Source of the DNA: Lithodes maja
Taxonomy: Eukaryota > Arthropoda > Malacostraca > Decapoda > Lithodidae
Assembly (NCBI GenBank): GCA_037953745.1
Contig: JBAKBP010007927.1
Coordinates: forward strand, 31,418 to 95,417
Length of the DNA stretch: 64,000 nucleotides
Direction: 5' to 3'
Made by a program: the position numbers and the translations under genes. Under the pieces are notes generated by a model, which saw only the letters and a program-made list of their open reading frames with translations, did not search any database and was not told the origin of the DNA. How positions within the stretch are numbered: the stretch's first letter is position 1; each line of letters starts with the position of its first letter. Shown here one piece after another: positions 1 to 11,029 of this stretch.

Positions 1-626
1 CCTCCAAGAGAGTAAGTGAAAGCAATCAATAAACATAAAAAAATCCTAGGCGATACTTATTCAACTCATGGTGATTCTTTTACAAACGAACTCAGGGCAG
101 GTCAGCTTAAGATGGTGGTGGAGAATACACTACCTGTGGTTCAAGTCAAATTGAGTAGTGACAGGGGGTTAGGGGAAAGTGGGGATAGGATAAGAATTAG
201 TTGGATGAAGTGAATTTTAGCATGAGAAAAAGGTATCCAGGCTTAACTGGAACTGCCTGATGGTTTTCTTGAGTGGGAGATCGGCATTACTGCGAAGACG
301 GCTGGACCTGACCAGGGAGGCAGTGGGTCGAGAGCTGAGAGGCTGGAACTGTGGGCTATTGTACAGGTAGGGAATTTAAGGCCATATATTAATCCTCCCG
401 GCCCGACTGGGAGTCCCGTACTAATAGCCCGCTGGTGATGAGGTGTTGGTGAGGGTGATGGGTGGTGGGGGTGATTTTACTTCCTCAGGAGGTCCGGGAA
501 GCCTTGCTTTAGGGCTTGCTCCACTGTTAGGCTGCATTCGATGTAGTTGTTTTTTACTTTTTTGTGAAAATAGCAATTGCAGCCTTCCTCCTTTCAGTTT
601 TTCATGCAGTAACTCAGGAATCCGTA
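1..626. other. Region downstream of the cold-shock ORF, no gene seen
   Basis: I see no convincing coding region. If the cold-shock ORF on the minus strand were ORF1 of a retroelement, its ORF2 should begin here, but no minus-strand open frame of reasonable length is present. No clear minus-strand AATAAA (TTTATT on plus) was found either, so the transcript end is unknown. Confidence 0.4.
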
Positions 627-1724
627 CTAATCAGGTGGGACGCAATCCTTGTAAGCATAACTCGTTGTCATGCTATAGTCCTTAGACAGGTGTGGTAGGC
701 AGATATCGAAGAACAATTGGCGAGGGGTCTTGGGGGTGACTGGTTTCTTCTTCTCTACCGGTCTCACTGGTTCGAGTTGAGGGAGGGGCATGGAGGCACC
801 TTTTTCAGGTTTTGAAGGAGGTGAAGGAGACTCTGCAGGTGGGTTGGCTTTGGGGCTCTCAATGGGCATGATGATGGGCATGGAGGCTGCTTCTTCAGGT
901 TCTGGTGACTCAGGTGGTGGTGTAGTGGGTTCCGTCACAGCCGTGATTACTGAAGGTGGTGTTTCCTCGACCTCCATTGGTGGTGCTGGAGTCTTTTCCT
1001 CTTCAGGGTTGCTTTCTTTCTCTGCTTGTTGGTGGAAGATTTCAATGTATGGTGTCGTTGATAGCTTCTTCTTCTTCTCGGCCACAGTGGTGGTTGTTGG
1101 TGGTGACTGGGGCTTTGAAGGTTTGGTTTCTTCTTCCTTGGTTTTGTGCAGTGGTTTTGGCAGGTCCAGGCATTCTTTTGGGTGACTTCTTGGTTTCCTC
1201 AGAGCTTGTGTAGGTGTTAGCTCAAGGGGCCAGACACGTATTTTGGGTTGTAGCACTGGGATAGTTATGGAGGGAAGGTTGTTAGCCTTCAGGAGGTTTG
1301 AGAGGTACTCCTTGAGGAGATTATGGTCCCCACCAGCTAGTGCCCTGGCTGTGGTGACCACGATCTGAATTACTACTGATCTGTCACCGGGTGGCTGGCC
1401 ATAGCCTGCTGGTGAGTAGTTAATCTTCCTTTTTTCCTCTTCCTTTCTCCTCCCCCAGGCGTGTCTGGAGCCCTTTACATTTGCTCCATTTATTCCCCTG
1501 ATGTTGCTGGCTTCTTCTCCTTTTTTTCCCTTCATGATGGTGAAAGTTACCCTTTCTCCGTCACCGAGAGAGGGCACTCCATGCTCTTGGTTTGGGGAGG
1601 AGATTCGGCGTCTGTGGGCAAATATATCGGCTTCATTATCATCTCTGTTAATGAAGCCATATCCCTGCTTCACATTAAACCAATTTACCGTACCAGTAAC
1701 GATGTTAGAGGTTACTGAGGGCAT
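627..1724 (-). CDS. Single-exon cold-shock-domain (Y-box-like) protein with long Pro/Glu-rich tail
   Basis: A 365-codon open frame. Residues about 9-85 form a cold-shock domain of the Y-box type: GTVNWFN, the RNP1-like KQGYGFI and the RNP2-like DIFAHR are all visible, followed by a glycine/valine strand region near residue 80. Such domains bind single-stranded RNA or DNA; Y-box proteins package and regulate mRNA. The rest is not the basic/aromatic-island or RG-rich tail of typical Y-box proteins. It is a long low-complexity stretch rich in Pro, Glu, Ser and Thr (about residues 190-340), probably disordered. Animal Y-box genes are usually spliced, so an uninterrupted frame suggests a retrocopy or a mobile-element ORF. 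A TATA box lies about 90 bp upstream. ATG at 1724 is the first in frame and the domain starts within nine residues of it. Function unproven. Confidence 0.6.
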   Translation of the reverse strand: MPSVTSNIVTGTVNWFNVKQGYGFINRDDNEADIFAHRRRISSPNQEHGVPSLGDGERVTFTIMKGKKGEEASNIRGINGANVKGSRHAWGRRKEEEKRKINYSPAGYGQPPGDRSVVIQIVVTTARALAGGDHNLLKEYLSNLLKANNLPSITIPVLQPKIRVWPLELTPTQALRKPRSHPKECLDLPKPLHKTKEEETKPSKPQSPPTTTTVAEKKKKLSTTPYIEIFHQQAEKESNPEEEKTPAPPMEVEETPPSVITAVTEPTTPPPESPEPEEAASMPIIMPIESPKANPPAESPSPPSKPEKGASMPLPQLEPVRPVEKKKPVTPKTPRQLFFDICLPHLSKDYSMTTSYAYKDCVPPD

Positions 1725-1809
1725 GGTGTTGGTGGTGGTGAAGAGAGGAGGATATGTAGTTCTGCTCGGTGTGGCTGCTCAACTCAGAATGTGGTTACGG
1801 TACTAGCGG

Positions 1810-1817
1810 TTTATATA
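1810..1817 (-). promoter_or_regulatory. Candidate TATA box of the cold-shock ORF
   Basis: The minus strand reads GGGTATATAAACC here, a canonical TATA box. Initiation about 30 bp downstream would fall near 1781-1788 and leave a 5' leader of about 60 nt before the ATG at 1724. Position and match both fit RNA polymerase II use, but no transcript evidence is available. Confidence 0.5.
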
Positions 1818-2581
1818 CCCTTAGCGCACCTGGCTCTGATACCAACTTCTCTAACGGTATTAATCTCAACTCATTATATACTTGCTGAATTAAAGTATTA
1901 CTTTTACCAAGAACTCTATGATATATCTTGTAAACATTACTTATGATTAGAAAAGCCAAATACATTATTACCTAGTTATAATCAATATCATTCGTACGTC
2001 AGGCAACGAAGAAGAGCAAGGGGGTTGGAAGAAAGGGGGGAGAATGAATAGGGTTACGAGTGTAGGACGATAGGGGGTAGAATGGAATGTGAACGAAAGG
2101 GGGGGTAGTCTGCACGAAGCCTACCAAGACCACCTCACTAGTTATTGTACACTCTTGAACAAAAATATCTTCCTATATGAAACTAAGCTGTCTACAGGTC
2201 GAATTAATTATACCTGGCTCATAACATTGCATACGATGTTCAATCATAAATAATTAAAGATCGTACCCACCATAACAAGCACAATACCTCAATTACAACC
2301 AGTGACACTTGAATGAAATAGAAATCCCTAACAATATATATATATATATATATAAATAATATGGACACAGATATCAACGAATTGTGCCAAATAACAGAGT
2401 AATGTATAACTGTCCCCCTAGCCGGTATTTGCTAGAGTCCCCCTGGTGGCCTGGACAGGCTCGGGTGTAATTGATCAACTTTTATAATAATGAAAGGGAT
2501 CGGGTTTTGGATTGTCGTAATAGTTTGGGTGGGGTTGTCAGGCGTGCAAGGTGTGATTGTGTTATACAGTATACAGTATAT
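1818..2581. other. Intergenic, AT-rich, no gene seen
   Basis: No coding potential or recognisable element. It includes a short (TA)n tract at about 2335-2354. Confidence 0.4.
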
Positions 2582-2955
2582 GTTACAGTCAGACTGTGAA
2601 ACGTAGTTATTTCGTGAAATGACTAAACATTTTAGTCAGTCTGTGAAATTACTGGTATCTAACTGGTTACTTACCTAAGTGGGTTAGGTAAGGTTAGGTT
2701 AGGTTAGGTAGGTCAGGTTAGGTTAAGTAGGTATGGCAACCCACAGTTGCCTTCACGCCCGTGAAAAGCAGATTGAGGTGTGTCATTGCGTGAACAACTT
2801 GCTTTGTTTCATAAATGATAGGTGGAGATCAATATAACCTAACCTATCCTTACCTAATTTAACTTAGCCTAACCTAAGAAACCTAACCCAGTTAGGTTAG
2901 AAACCAGTCATTTCACAGGCTGACGAAATGACTCGTTTCACAGTCTGGCTGTAAC
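2582..2955. mobile_element. Foldback MITE with nested inverted arms
   Basis: The ends are inverted repeats: GTTACAGTCAGACTGTGAAA at the left, and its reverse complement with one mismatch at the right, ending in GTAAC at 2955. Inside them a second pair of arms consists of GGTTAGGTTAGG-type repeats on the left (about 2686-2735) and CCTAACCT-type repeats on the right (about 2826-2905). The whole 374 bp can fold into one long hairpin. No ORF. The superfamily is not clear to me; TATA-like flanks are present but no decisive TSD. Confidence 0.65.
2686..2735 (+). repeat. Degenerate TTAGG-type tract inside the foldback element
   Basis: Repeated GGTTA/AGGTTAGG units resemble the arthropod telomere repeat TTAGG, but irregularly. 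The complementary CCTAA-type tract lies at about 2826-2905 in inverted orientation, so this is an arm of the foldback element rather than a telomere relic. Confidence 0.5.
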
Positions 2956-3034
2956 ATAATATTATTTATACAGTATACTATATTTATCTACCATACAACC
3001 ACCACACTTTACCATACAACCAACTACAACTATC

Positions 3035-3758
3035 ACTGGGTGATATGGATTTTCTTTATACCAATGTGTGCCTGTTAATTAAGAATAAAAAAATAACTAT
3101 TAACAAAGAAAAGTCAAAGTGCATGGTCTTTAATATGCATAAGAAGGCAGAACATAATACATTACAGCTTGGTAATGATAGTCTTCAAGTTACTGATAAC
3201 TACAAATATCTTGGTCATATTCTTACTCATAATCTATCTTATACAGATGATATTCAATTTAGGCTAAACACTTTCTATTCATGTTTTAATAGTATTTTGA
3301 GAGACTTTAAGTGTGTAGATCTCAAAACAATTTTGTATCTTTTTAATTCATATTGCTGCCCGGACTATGGACTTTCCTTGTGGAATTCGCCAAAAATACT
3401 TAGCTCAGCAATATTCAAAGCCTTTAACGTTGCCTAAAGCAGTGCTATTAAGACAATGAAAAATGTACCAATTTATGCCAGCAGTCACATTACTGCCAAT
3501 GAATGCAATCAATTACTCTTAGATCATCAAGTAGCTTTAGTTTATATTTTGGGATTTACTTTTTTATAGGAAATTGTAATTGGATAACACTGATTAGTTA
3601 AATACGAGTGAGCAGTACATATAACCAGTGTGTCTGATTAATATTTCTTGTGTGTATTACAGTGTATCCTACTGTAATAATTCAAATTATGTAATGTATA
3701 TATGTGTAATGTGTATATATGTTATGAAATAAAGGAATTGAAATGAATTGAATTGAAC
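3035..3758 (+). mobile_element. LINE 3' fragment (LINE-E) inserted in the satellite
   Basis: A 5'-truncated LINE. It begins within the reverse transcriptase: the open part 3045-3437 encodes NKEKSKCMVFN and NYKYLGHILTHNLSY, the thumb-side motifs following the YADD box. It ends with an AATAAA-type signal and an AATTGAAATGAATTGAATTG tail. Satellite units (ACCATACAACC) occur immediately before (about 2990-3030) and after it, so the insertion split a satellite array. The YADD catalytic motif itself is missing. Clade not determined. Confidence 0.7.
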
Positions 3759-4637
3759 TACCATACAACCAACTACCACTGCCATACAACCCACCACCAC
3801 TACCATCAACCAACCACCACTACCATACAACCACCACTACCATACAATCAACCACCACTACCGTCAACCAACCACCACTACCATACAACCAACTACCACT
3901 ACCATACAACCAACTACCATTACCATACAACCAACTACCACTACCATACAACCTACCTCCACTACCATACAACCAACCAACCAACCAACCAACACTACCA
4001 TACAACCACCACTACCATACAACCAACCAGCACTACCATACAACCAACCACCACTACCATACAATCAACCAGAACTACCATACAACCAACCAGGACTACC
4101 ATACAACCAACCAGCACTACCATACAACCAACTACCACTACCATACAACCAACCACCACTACCATACAACCAAACAACACTACCATACAACCATCCACCA
4201 CTACCATACAACCAACCAGCACTACCATACAATCAACCAACACTACCATGCAACCATCCATCACTACCATACAACCAACCAGCACTACCATACAACCAAC
4301 CAGCACTACCATACAACCAACCAACACTAACATACAACCAACCACCACTACCATACAACCAATCACAACTACCATACAACCAACCACCACTACCATACAA
4401 CCAACCACCACTACCATACGACCAACCACCAACACTACCATACGACCAACCACCACTACCATAAAACCAACCACCACTACCATACAACCACCAACACTAC
4501 CATACAACCAACCAACACTACCATACAACCAACCACCAGCACTACCATACAACCAGCCAACACTACCATACAACCATCCACCACTACCATACAACCAACC
4601 ACCACTACCATACAACCAACCACCACTACCATACAAC
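3755..4637. repeat. 21-bp satellite, block 1
   Basis: Tandem units of about 21 bp with core CCATACAACCAACCAGCACTA and variants (ACCACCACTA, TAACTACCACTA). Units are not fully homogenised. The unit is divisible by three and lacks stops in several frames, which creates long spurious ORFs on both strands. Confidence 0.9.
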
Positions 4638-5083
4638 CTTACCTTACCTTATGATACCTTATGATGTGTTCGCCACTCTTCTAGCGGCACCAAGGAGCGC
4701 GACGCCCCTCGTTTTGGGTGGTGATTTGGTGCAGTAGACTGTTTGAAGTGACAGCTCGCTCCCTTGCGAGGATGGGCTCGTCTGGCACCTTTTGCAGTTC
4801 AACATCCAGGGCTCTCTTGAAGCTGTCTAACGAGACGTCCCTCATGTCTCTTACTCGCCGTGGGAGTTTGTTGAAGAGACGTGGGCCTCTGTGTGATTAC
4901 CAGCCCTCTCGCAGAGAGCCCATAGCACCCCTGTTATTCATCCGGGGGATTTCGCATTCCCAGCCTCTCCTATCAATGAATTTCATGACTATCGGAGTAT
5001 GTAGGTTTGGTACTAAACCCTCTGCGATTTTCCACGTGTATATTATTAGGTAACGTTCTCTTCTACGTTCCAGTGAGTACAGA
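4638..5083 (-). mobile_element. LINE-A 3' fragment, copy 2
   Basis: By eye nearly identical to the 3' end of the LINE at 26.97-31.4 kb, including the C-terminal coding segment and the short tandem 3' tail (CCTTACCTTATGATACCTTA on the plus strand). It is truncated at 5083 and flanked on both sides by the 21-bp satellite, so it is a 5'-truncated insertion into the array. Confidence 0.85.
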
Positions 5084-5899
5084 CCAATACTACCATACAA
5101 CCAACCAGCACTACCATACAACCAACCAGCACTACCATACAACCAACCAGCACTACCATACAACGAACCACCACTACCATATAACCAACCAGCACTACCA
5201 TACAACCAACCAACATTACCATACAACCAACCAACACTACCATACAACCAACCAGCACTACCATACAACCAACCAACACTACCATACAACCAACCAGCAC
5301 TACCATACAACCAACCAGCACTACCATACAACCAACCAGCACTACCATACAATCAACCAGCACTATCATACAACCAACCAACACTACCATACAATCAACC
5401 AGCACTACCATACAACCAACCAGCTCTACCATAAAACCAACCAGCACTACCATACAACCAACCAGCACTACCATACAACGAACCACCACTACCATACAAT
5501 CATCCAGCACTACCATACAATCAACCAGCACTACCATACAATCAACCAGCACTACAGTACAACCAACCAACACTACCATACAACCAACCAGCACTACCAT
5601 ACAACCAACCAGCACTACCATACAACCAACCAGCACAACCATACAACCAACCAGCACTACCATACAACCAACCAACACTACCATACAACCAACCAACACC
5701 ACCATACAACCAACTAACACTACCATACAACCAACCAACACTACCATACAACCATCCACCACTACCATACAACCAACCAGCACTACCATACAACCAACCA
5801 CCACTACCATACAACCAACCAACACTACCATACAACCAACCACCACTACCATACAATCAACCAGCACTACCAATCAACCAACCAACACTACCATACAAT
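5084..5899. repeat. 21-bp satellite, block 2
   Basis: A continuation of the 21-bp array, here the most regular: CCATACAACCAACCAGCACTA alternates with an ACCAACACTA variant. The long ORFs in this block on both strands are translations of the repeat (heptads such as YNQPALP or TTIQPTS) and are not genes. Confidence 0.9.
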
Positions 5900-7041
5900 C
5901 CTTACCTTATGATGTGTTCGCCACTCTTCTAGCGGCACCAAGGAGCGCGATGCCCCTCGTTTTGGGTGGTGATTTGGTGCTGTAGACTGTTTGAAGCGAC
6001 AGCTCGCTCCCTTGCGAGGATGGGCTCGTCTGGCACCTTTTGCAGTTCGACATCCAGGGCTCTCTTGAAGCTGTCTAACGAGACATCCCTCATGTCTCTT
6101 ACACGCCGTGGGAGTTTGTTGAAGAGACGTGGGCCTCTGTGTGATTACCAGCCCTCTCGCAGAGAGCCCATAGCACCCCTGTTATTCATCCGGCGGATTT
6201 CGCATTCCCAGCCTCTCCTATCACTGAATTTCATGACTATCGGAGTATGTAGGTTTGGTACTAAACCCTCTGCGATTTTCCACGTGTATATTATTAGGTA
6301 ACGTTCTCTTCTACGTTCCAGTGAGTACAGATTCAGTGCTCTTAAACGCTCCCAATAGTGTAGCTGTTTTATCGAACTTATATGCGAAGTGAAATTTCTT
6401 TGTACACTCTCTACGTAATTTATTTCATCTGTTTTGTATGGGGATGTTCATACGCTACAATATTCAAGCCGCGGTAGCACTAGAGATTTGAAGAGCGTTA
6501 TCATAGGTACTTCACCGCGTGTTTTAAACGTACGCAGAATCCAACCCGTTAGACGTTTCGCAGCCGCCACTTTGACCTGGTTATGTACTTTGAAACCCAT
6601 ATTTTCAGACATTAATACCCCAAGGTCTTTCACACTGTCTTTCCGTTCTATTATGTGGTTAGATTCTGTTAAGTAATTTGTATTTTCTTTAACACCATTA
6701 TTATCTCCGTACCGTATTAATTGGAATGTGTCCTCATTGAATTGCATGTTGTTTTCCCTGGTCCACTGGAACACTACATTCATGGCTTCTGCAGTCGGCC
6801 CGTGTCTTCTTGTGTGTTTACTATCTTGCTTAATTTTGTGTCATCAGCAAAAGACGACACCGTACTGTGTCTGGTGTTGGTATCTATGTCGCAAATTAGT
6901 ATGAGGAACAGATAGGGCGCTAGCACTGTTCCTTGGGGCACTGAGCTTTTGACATCCGAAGGCTCAGATGTGACTTGGTTTACTGCAACTGATTGTTTTC
7001 GGTTTACGAGGAAATTGTATATCCACCGTCCGATTTTCCCA
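5900..7041 (-). mobile_element. LINE-A 3' fragment, copy 3
   Basis: A longer 3' fragment of the 26.97-31.4 kb LINE family, about 1.14 kb. It includes the end of the reverse transcriptase (SSFADDTKLSK) and the C-terminal domain, in frames broken by indels. Its 3' tail starts at the same satellite phase (after CTACCATACAA) as copy 2. Truncated at 7041 within the RT; satellite resumes at once. Confidence 0.85.
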
Positions 7042-7854
7042 GCACCAGTACTACCATACAACCAACCAGAACTACCATACAACCAACCAGCACTACCATA
7101 CAATCAACCAGCACTACCATACAACCAACCAGCACAACCATACAATCAACCAGCACTACCATACAACCAACCAACACTACCATACAACCAACCAGCACTA
7201 CCATACAATCAACCAGCACTACCATACAACCAACCAACACTACCATACAACCAACCAGCACTACCATACAACCAACCAGCACTACCATTCAACCAACCAA
7301 CACTACCATACAACCAGCCAGCACTACCATACAACCAACCAACACTACCATACAACCAACCACCACTACCATACAACCAACCAACACTACCATACAACCA
7401 ACCACCACTACCATACAACCATACTGCCATACAACCACACTTCCATAAATACAACCACACTACCATACAACCAACCAGCACTACCATACAATCAACCAGC
7501 ACTACCATACAACCAACCAACACTACCATACAACCAACCAGCACTACCATACAACCAACCAGCACTACCATTCAACCAACCAACACTACCATACAACCAA
7601 CCACCACTACCATACAACCAGCCAGCACTACCATACAACCAACCAACACTACCATACAACCAACCACCACTACCATACAACCATACTGCCATACAACCAC
7701 ACTTCCATAAATACAACCACACTACCATACAACCACACTACCATACAACCACACTGCCATACAACCACACTGCCATACAACCACACTTCCATAAATACAA
7801 CCACACTACCATACAAGCACACTACCATACAACAAACCACCACTACCTGAACAT
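7042..7854. repeat. 21-bp satellite, block 3, grading into a 16-bp variant
   Basis: 21-bp units for most of the block, then from about 7425 shorter units (CCATACAACCACACTA) and a higher-order duplication: the segment around 7430-7460 recurs at about 7680-7710 and 7765-7800 (CCACACTTCCATAAATACAA). Confidence 0.85.
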
Positions 7855-8167
7855 TCTGGAGGTGGGTCGAAGTCTTTTGTTGGTGCCTCACAGACGTGTG
7901 TTTCCCCCGATTCATTCCGTTCACACTGGATTTTTTGTGGCTCGCCGGTGTGAGGATTGTTTTTTGGTCGAGTGTGCCAATGAGCTTGATATTAATGCCC
8001 GCCGGATATACAGCCGGTATTATTTTTATTATTTTTTATTATTTTTATAGTCGATTTGTAAATAATTATACCACATTTTTATTACTCTATTCTGACTGAT
8101 TCCCCTCCAAATGTAATATATGTAAATTTATGTATATTATGAAATAAAGACTGATTGATTGATTGAT
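7855..8167 (+). mobile_element. LINE or other retroelement 3' end with (GATT)n tail
   Basis: Non-satellite sequence between two satellite blocks, ending with an AATAAA signal followed by GATTGATTGATTGAT. This is the 3' structure of a non-LTR element with a microsatellite tail. The short open stretch (7862-8050) has no domain I recognise and may be the C-terminal end of ORF2. Confidence 0.55.
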
Positions 8168-8312
8168 TGATACAACCATATTATTATACAACCAACCACC
8201 ACTACCATACACACACACTACTGAACAACCACACTACCATACAACCAACCACCACTACCATACAACCATATTATTATACAACTGACAAACACTACCATAC
8301 AACCAACCAGAT
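8168..8312. repeat. 21-bp satellite, block 4
   Basis: A few degenerate satellite units (CCAACCACCACTACCATACA) between two retroelement insertions. Confidence 0.75.
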
Positions 8313-8462
8313 TAAAATTTCAGATTAAAATTTAAATTTAAATTTAAATTCAAAATAGTTTATTTAGCCAAAATACATACATGGTGTAAATTAAACAATG
8401 TGATGATTTACAGCACAATATCAGTAATGTCCGGCTGAGCCTTTTGAGAACAAAATGTTCTC

Positions 8463-9962
8463 TTAACCCTTATTTGGCGGGGCCCGATTTAAGGCGGTCT
8501 AGAGACCCATGGACAAAAGAGCGGGGCCCGCTTTAAGGGGAGCGTCCGGTTCATACTCGTAATAGTGCTCAAAACGGCAATATTGCGCAACCCCATATAT
8601 TTTTTTTTTTTTTTTTTTTTTTCTATGTGATTGAGGGAGGCAAAAGGCATAACTGCCTATAGCGAGTGCCTCCCCCATAGTTGAAAGAGTGACAGGGCCA
8701 AAAATATGGCATCATCACCCATCCCTCTGTCTTCAGTTAAAATCCTGAGGCAATATTCCGTCTGGAAGCATGTTATTTCTGGGCTAGTTTAAAGTTTTCG
8801 CGGGTCGCGGGTCGCGCAGACGTGTAGAAAATGCATTATGGGTTTCGGATCTGCAAAACAAAAAAACTAAAACCATGAATTTTTGGTGAAAATATGACGT
8901 TCTTAGATATTTTGCCTAACAGTATCTGGTACTCAACCCGGGTAACAACGAAGGGTGTGGTGGTGGTGGAGGAGAAAGAGCAGTGTGGTCCAAGCCGCGA
9001 GAGAGGTAGGGTGCGGCTGGCCGGCTGGCTTGCAACAGCTCTCGTGCCTTAGTACCTCACGTAAGAAAGTTCACTTGTCGGCGCAGTTCTGACGTAACCA
9101 AACATGCTACAACAATGTTTCTGGTGTCATTGGAAAGGGCATGAAATTCTCTACAACTCCACGTCGCCATTTGTTTTTATTTCTTTCCCATTTGGACACA
9201 GCACCCCGAGACATTTGTCACCTAATTTGTACCAAATTTGTACCTAATTGTAAATGCCCTAATTCTACAATTAGACACAAAATGGAAAAAAAGTATCAAC
9301 GTACAATTGAAACTACACCTATTGTTAGTACCCCCAATGCATTAAAACAATCAAGCAACAACATTTATATGAGATTTTGATTTTACAAAAAGTCATAAAT
9401 TTACACACCTAACTCAAAAAATAATTGTCCTAGAGAATTAAAATTTTGGAAATTTCTTAGTTGTTAGGTCCCCTATACGTGTACAAAATCTTATGAAATA
9501 CAGACAAAATCCACTGTCACGTTCTAGAGTAAAGGCCGGACGCTCCCCTTAAGTCGGTTGCAATTTTGAGCACATAATTGGCTCTGAGAGAGTCCGAGCG
9601 GTGGGAGGAGCGTAGATTGACTCTGACCGTTAGGCACGGCTCCCGCGCCGCGACTGGGCCCACCTCCACACACATCCACACCCATTGCCTCCCTTGACAG
9701 GGAATTATGTAAGGAAATTACCGTATTTTAGGGATTTTTCCTTCGTGTTGCACGATCGTTGCAAGACAATCCGTGATCGTAGGAGGATGGTTCAGGTGTC
9801 ATTGGAAAGCTCAATTAATGCCCTTTCACGGATACATAATTGTTTTACGCTCTGGGTCTTCTTTATTCATGAAAAAGAGCATGGAATGAAGCTCATTTAG
9901 GGTAAATATGCCCGCTGGGCAGGTAGTAGAAGTTATTAACCTAGCCGCTCGTGGAGTGTTAA
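8463..9962. mobile_element. Candidate outer piggyBac-type element
   Basis: Bounded by TTAA at 8463-8466 and TTAA at 9959-9962. The left end reads CCCTTATTTGGCGGGG; the right end is only weakly complementary, so this boundary is less secure than the inner element's. It contains the inner element at 8533-9552. No transposase ORF. Confidence 0.35.
8533..9552. mobile_element. Non-autonomous piggyBac-type element with perfect TIRs
   Basis: TTAA at 8533-8536 and 9549-9552 flank perfect 13-bp inverted repeats (GGGGAGCGTCCGG at 8537 and CCGGACGCTCCCC ending 9548). TTAA target duplication is the signature of piggyBac transposases. The 1.02-kb interior has no meaningful ORF and contains a long poly(T), so the element depends on a transposase supplied elsewhere. 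Confidence 0.75.
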
Positions 9963-10300
9963 AAGGCACTTGGTGAACATGGTAAGGTCTTTGATTATAC
10001 TACAAACTGGACAATAATAGTCATTAGTGGATATTCAATGTATATAATACACATCACCTAAAGATAATGAAAATCACATGATCCTAGCTAACTAAAAACA
10101 AATATATAGATTTTTCTAAAGTGTTATGATAACAAATTAGTTAAATAAAATAAACCTGAAATTCAGAATATGAAGTTAATATTTAAACAAGTATGATTGA
10201 TACAGTACTTATAGTGACTATATACAATTAAATGACCTGATTAATTATTCTGATATAAACGAATTTATACATTATTCCTACATTTGGTGTAAGTGTTATG

Positions 10301-10894
10301 TCAATACGTAGATAGTATATTGTCCTTAAGAGCTCTCTTAAAGCTGGCAATTGAAGGTTTGTCTTTAATAGTCCTTGACAAACTGTTCCACACCCGTACA
10401 CCTTGGTACCGTATTGAGGTTTGACTTTGTTTTGATCTCATAAGGGGTATGATTAAAACATTGGATGTATTGTTACGGAGCGCGTAGCTTGGGTTATTTT
10501 GTGTTAGACACATATTATTATTATGATTGCTATTATGCAAAGATTTATACACAAAAATGGAAAAACGTAATAATGGAAAATCAGAGTATTTTAGGAGTTG
10601 GAGATATGTATATGTATCATTTGTATGATCGTACTTTCTAAGATTTCCTATTGCTCTTATAATACGCTTATGTGGTTTATTAAGTGGGTTAAACCTAGTG
10701 TTAGATATGCCGCCCCACACAGTATTACAATAGGTAAGGTGAGGGTGGATTAAGGAGTAGTATACCAGTTTTAATACCTCCACACATAATTTGGATCGCG
10801 TATGGTACAGTAGGCCACATTCTCTGTTGACTGTTGTTAGTATATGTTGTATATGTTGATTCCAAGTTAGATTTTCATCAACAAATACGCCCAA
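10301..10894 (-). pseudogene. LINE-F ORF2 C-terminal domain
   Basis: 197 codons beginning at LGVFVDENLTW-type sequence and continuing through LVYYSLIHPHLTYCNTVWG, a hallmark of the region C-terminal to the RT in Jockey/CR1-group LINEs, to a conserved VRVWNSLSR motif. It is a fragment: the upstream RT lies about 0.8 kb away behind a frameshift and an insertion. Confidence 0.7.
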
Positions 10895-11029
10895 AAATTT
10901 AGTTTGGTTTTCTTTTACAAGACATATAATTATTTCCTATCCTCAAAGAGGGTGTGACTGTAGCTCTTTTATTTTTACGAGTAAATATTATATAATGTGT
11001 TATATCCAAGTTAAACCCGTTGAGCCCCG

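Noticed and set aside
790..1185. Plus-strand ORF of 131 codons, Gly/Ser-rich
   Set aside because: It is the antisense shadow of the low-complexity tail of the cold-shock ORF.
2686..2905. Telomeric repeat block
   Set aside because: TTAGG units are degenerate, short and arranged as inverted arms of a foldback element.
3753..7728. Long ORFs of repetitive protein (QPTSTTIQ, YGSAGWL, VLVGCMV types) on both strands
   Set aside because: They are simply translations of the 21-bp satellite, open in several frames at once; they have no non-repetitive domain or start context.
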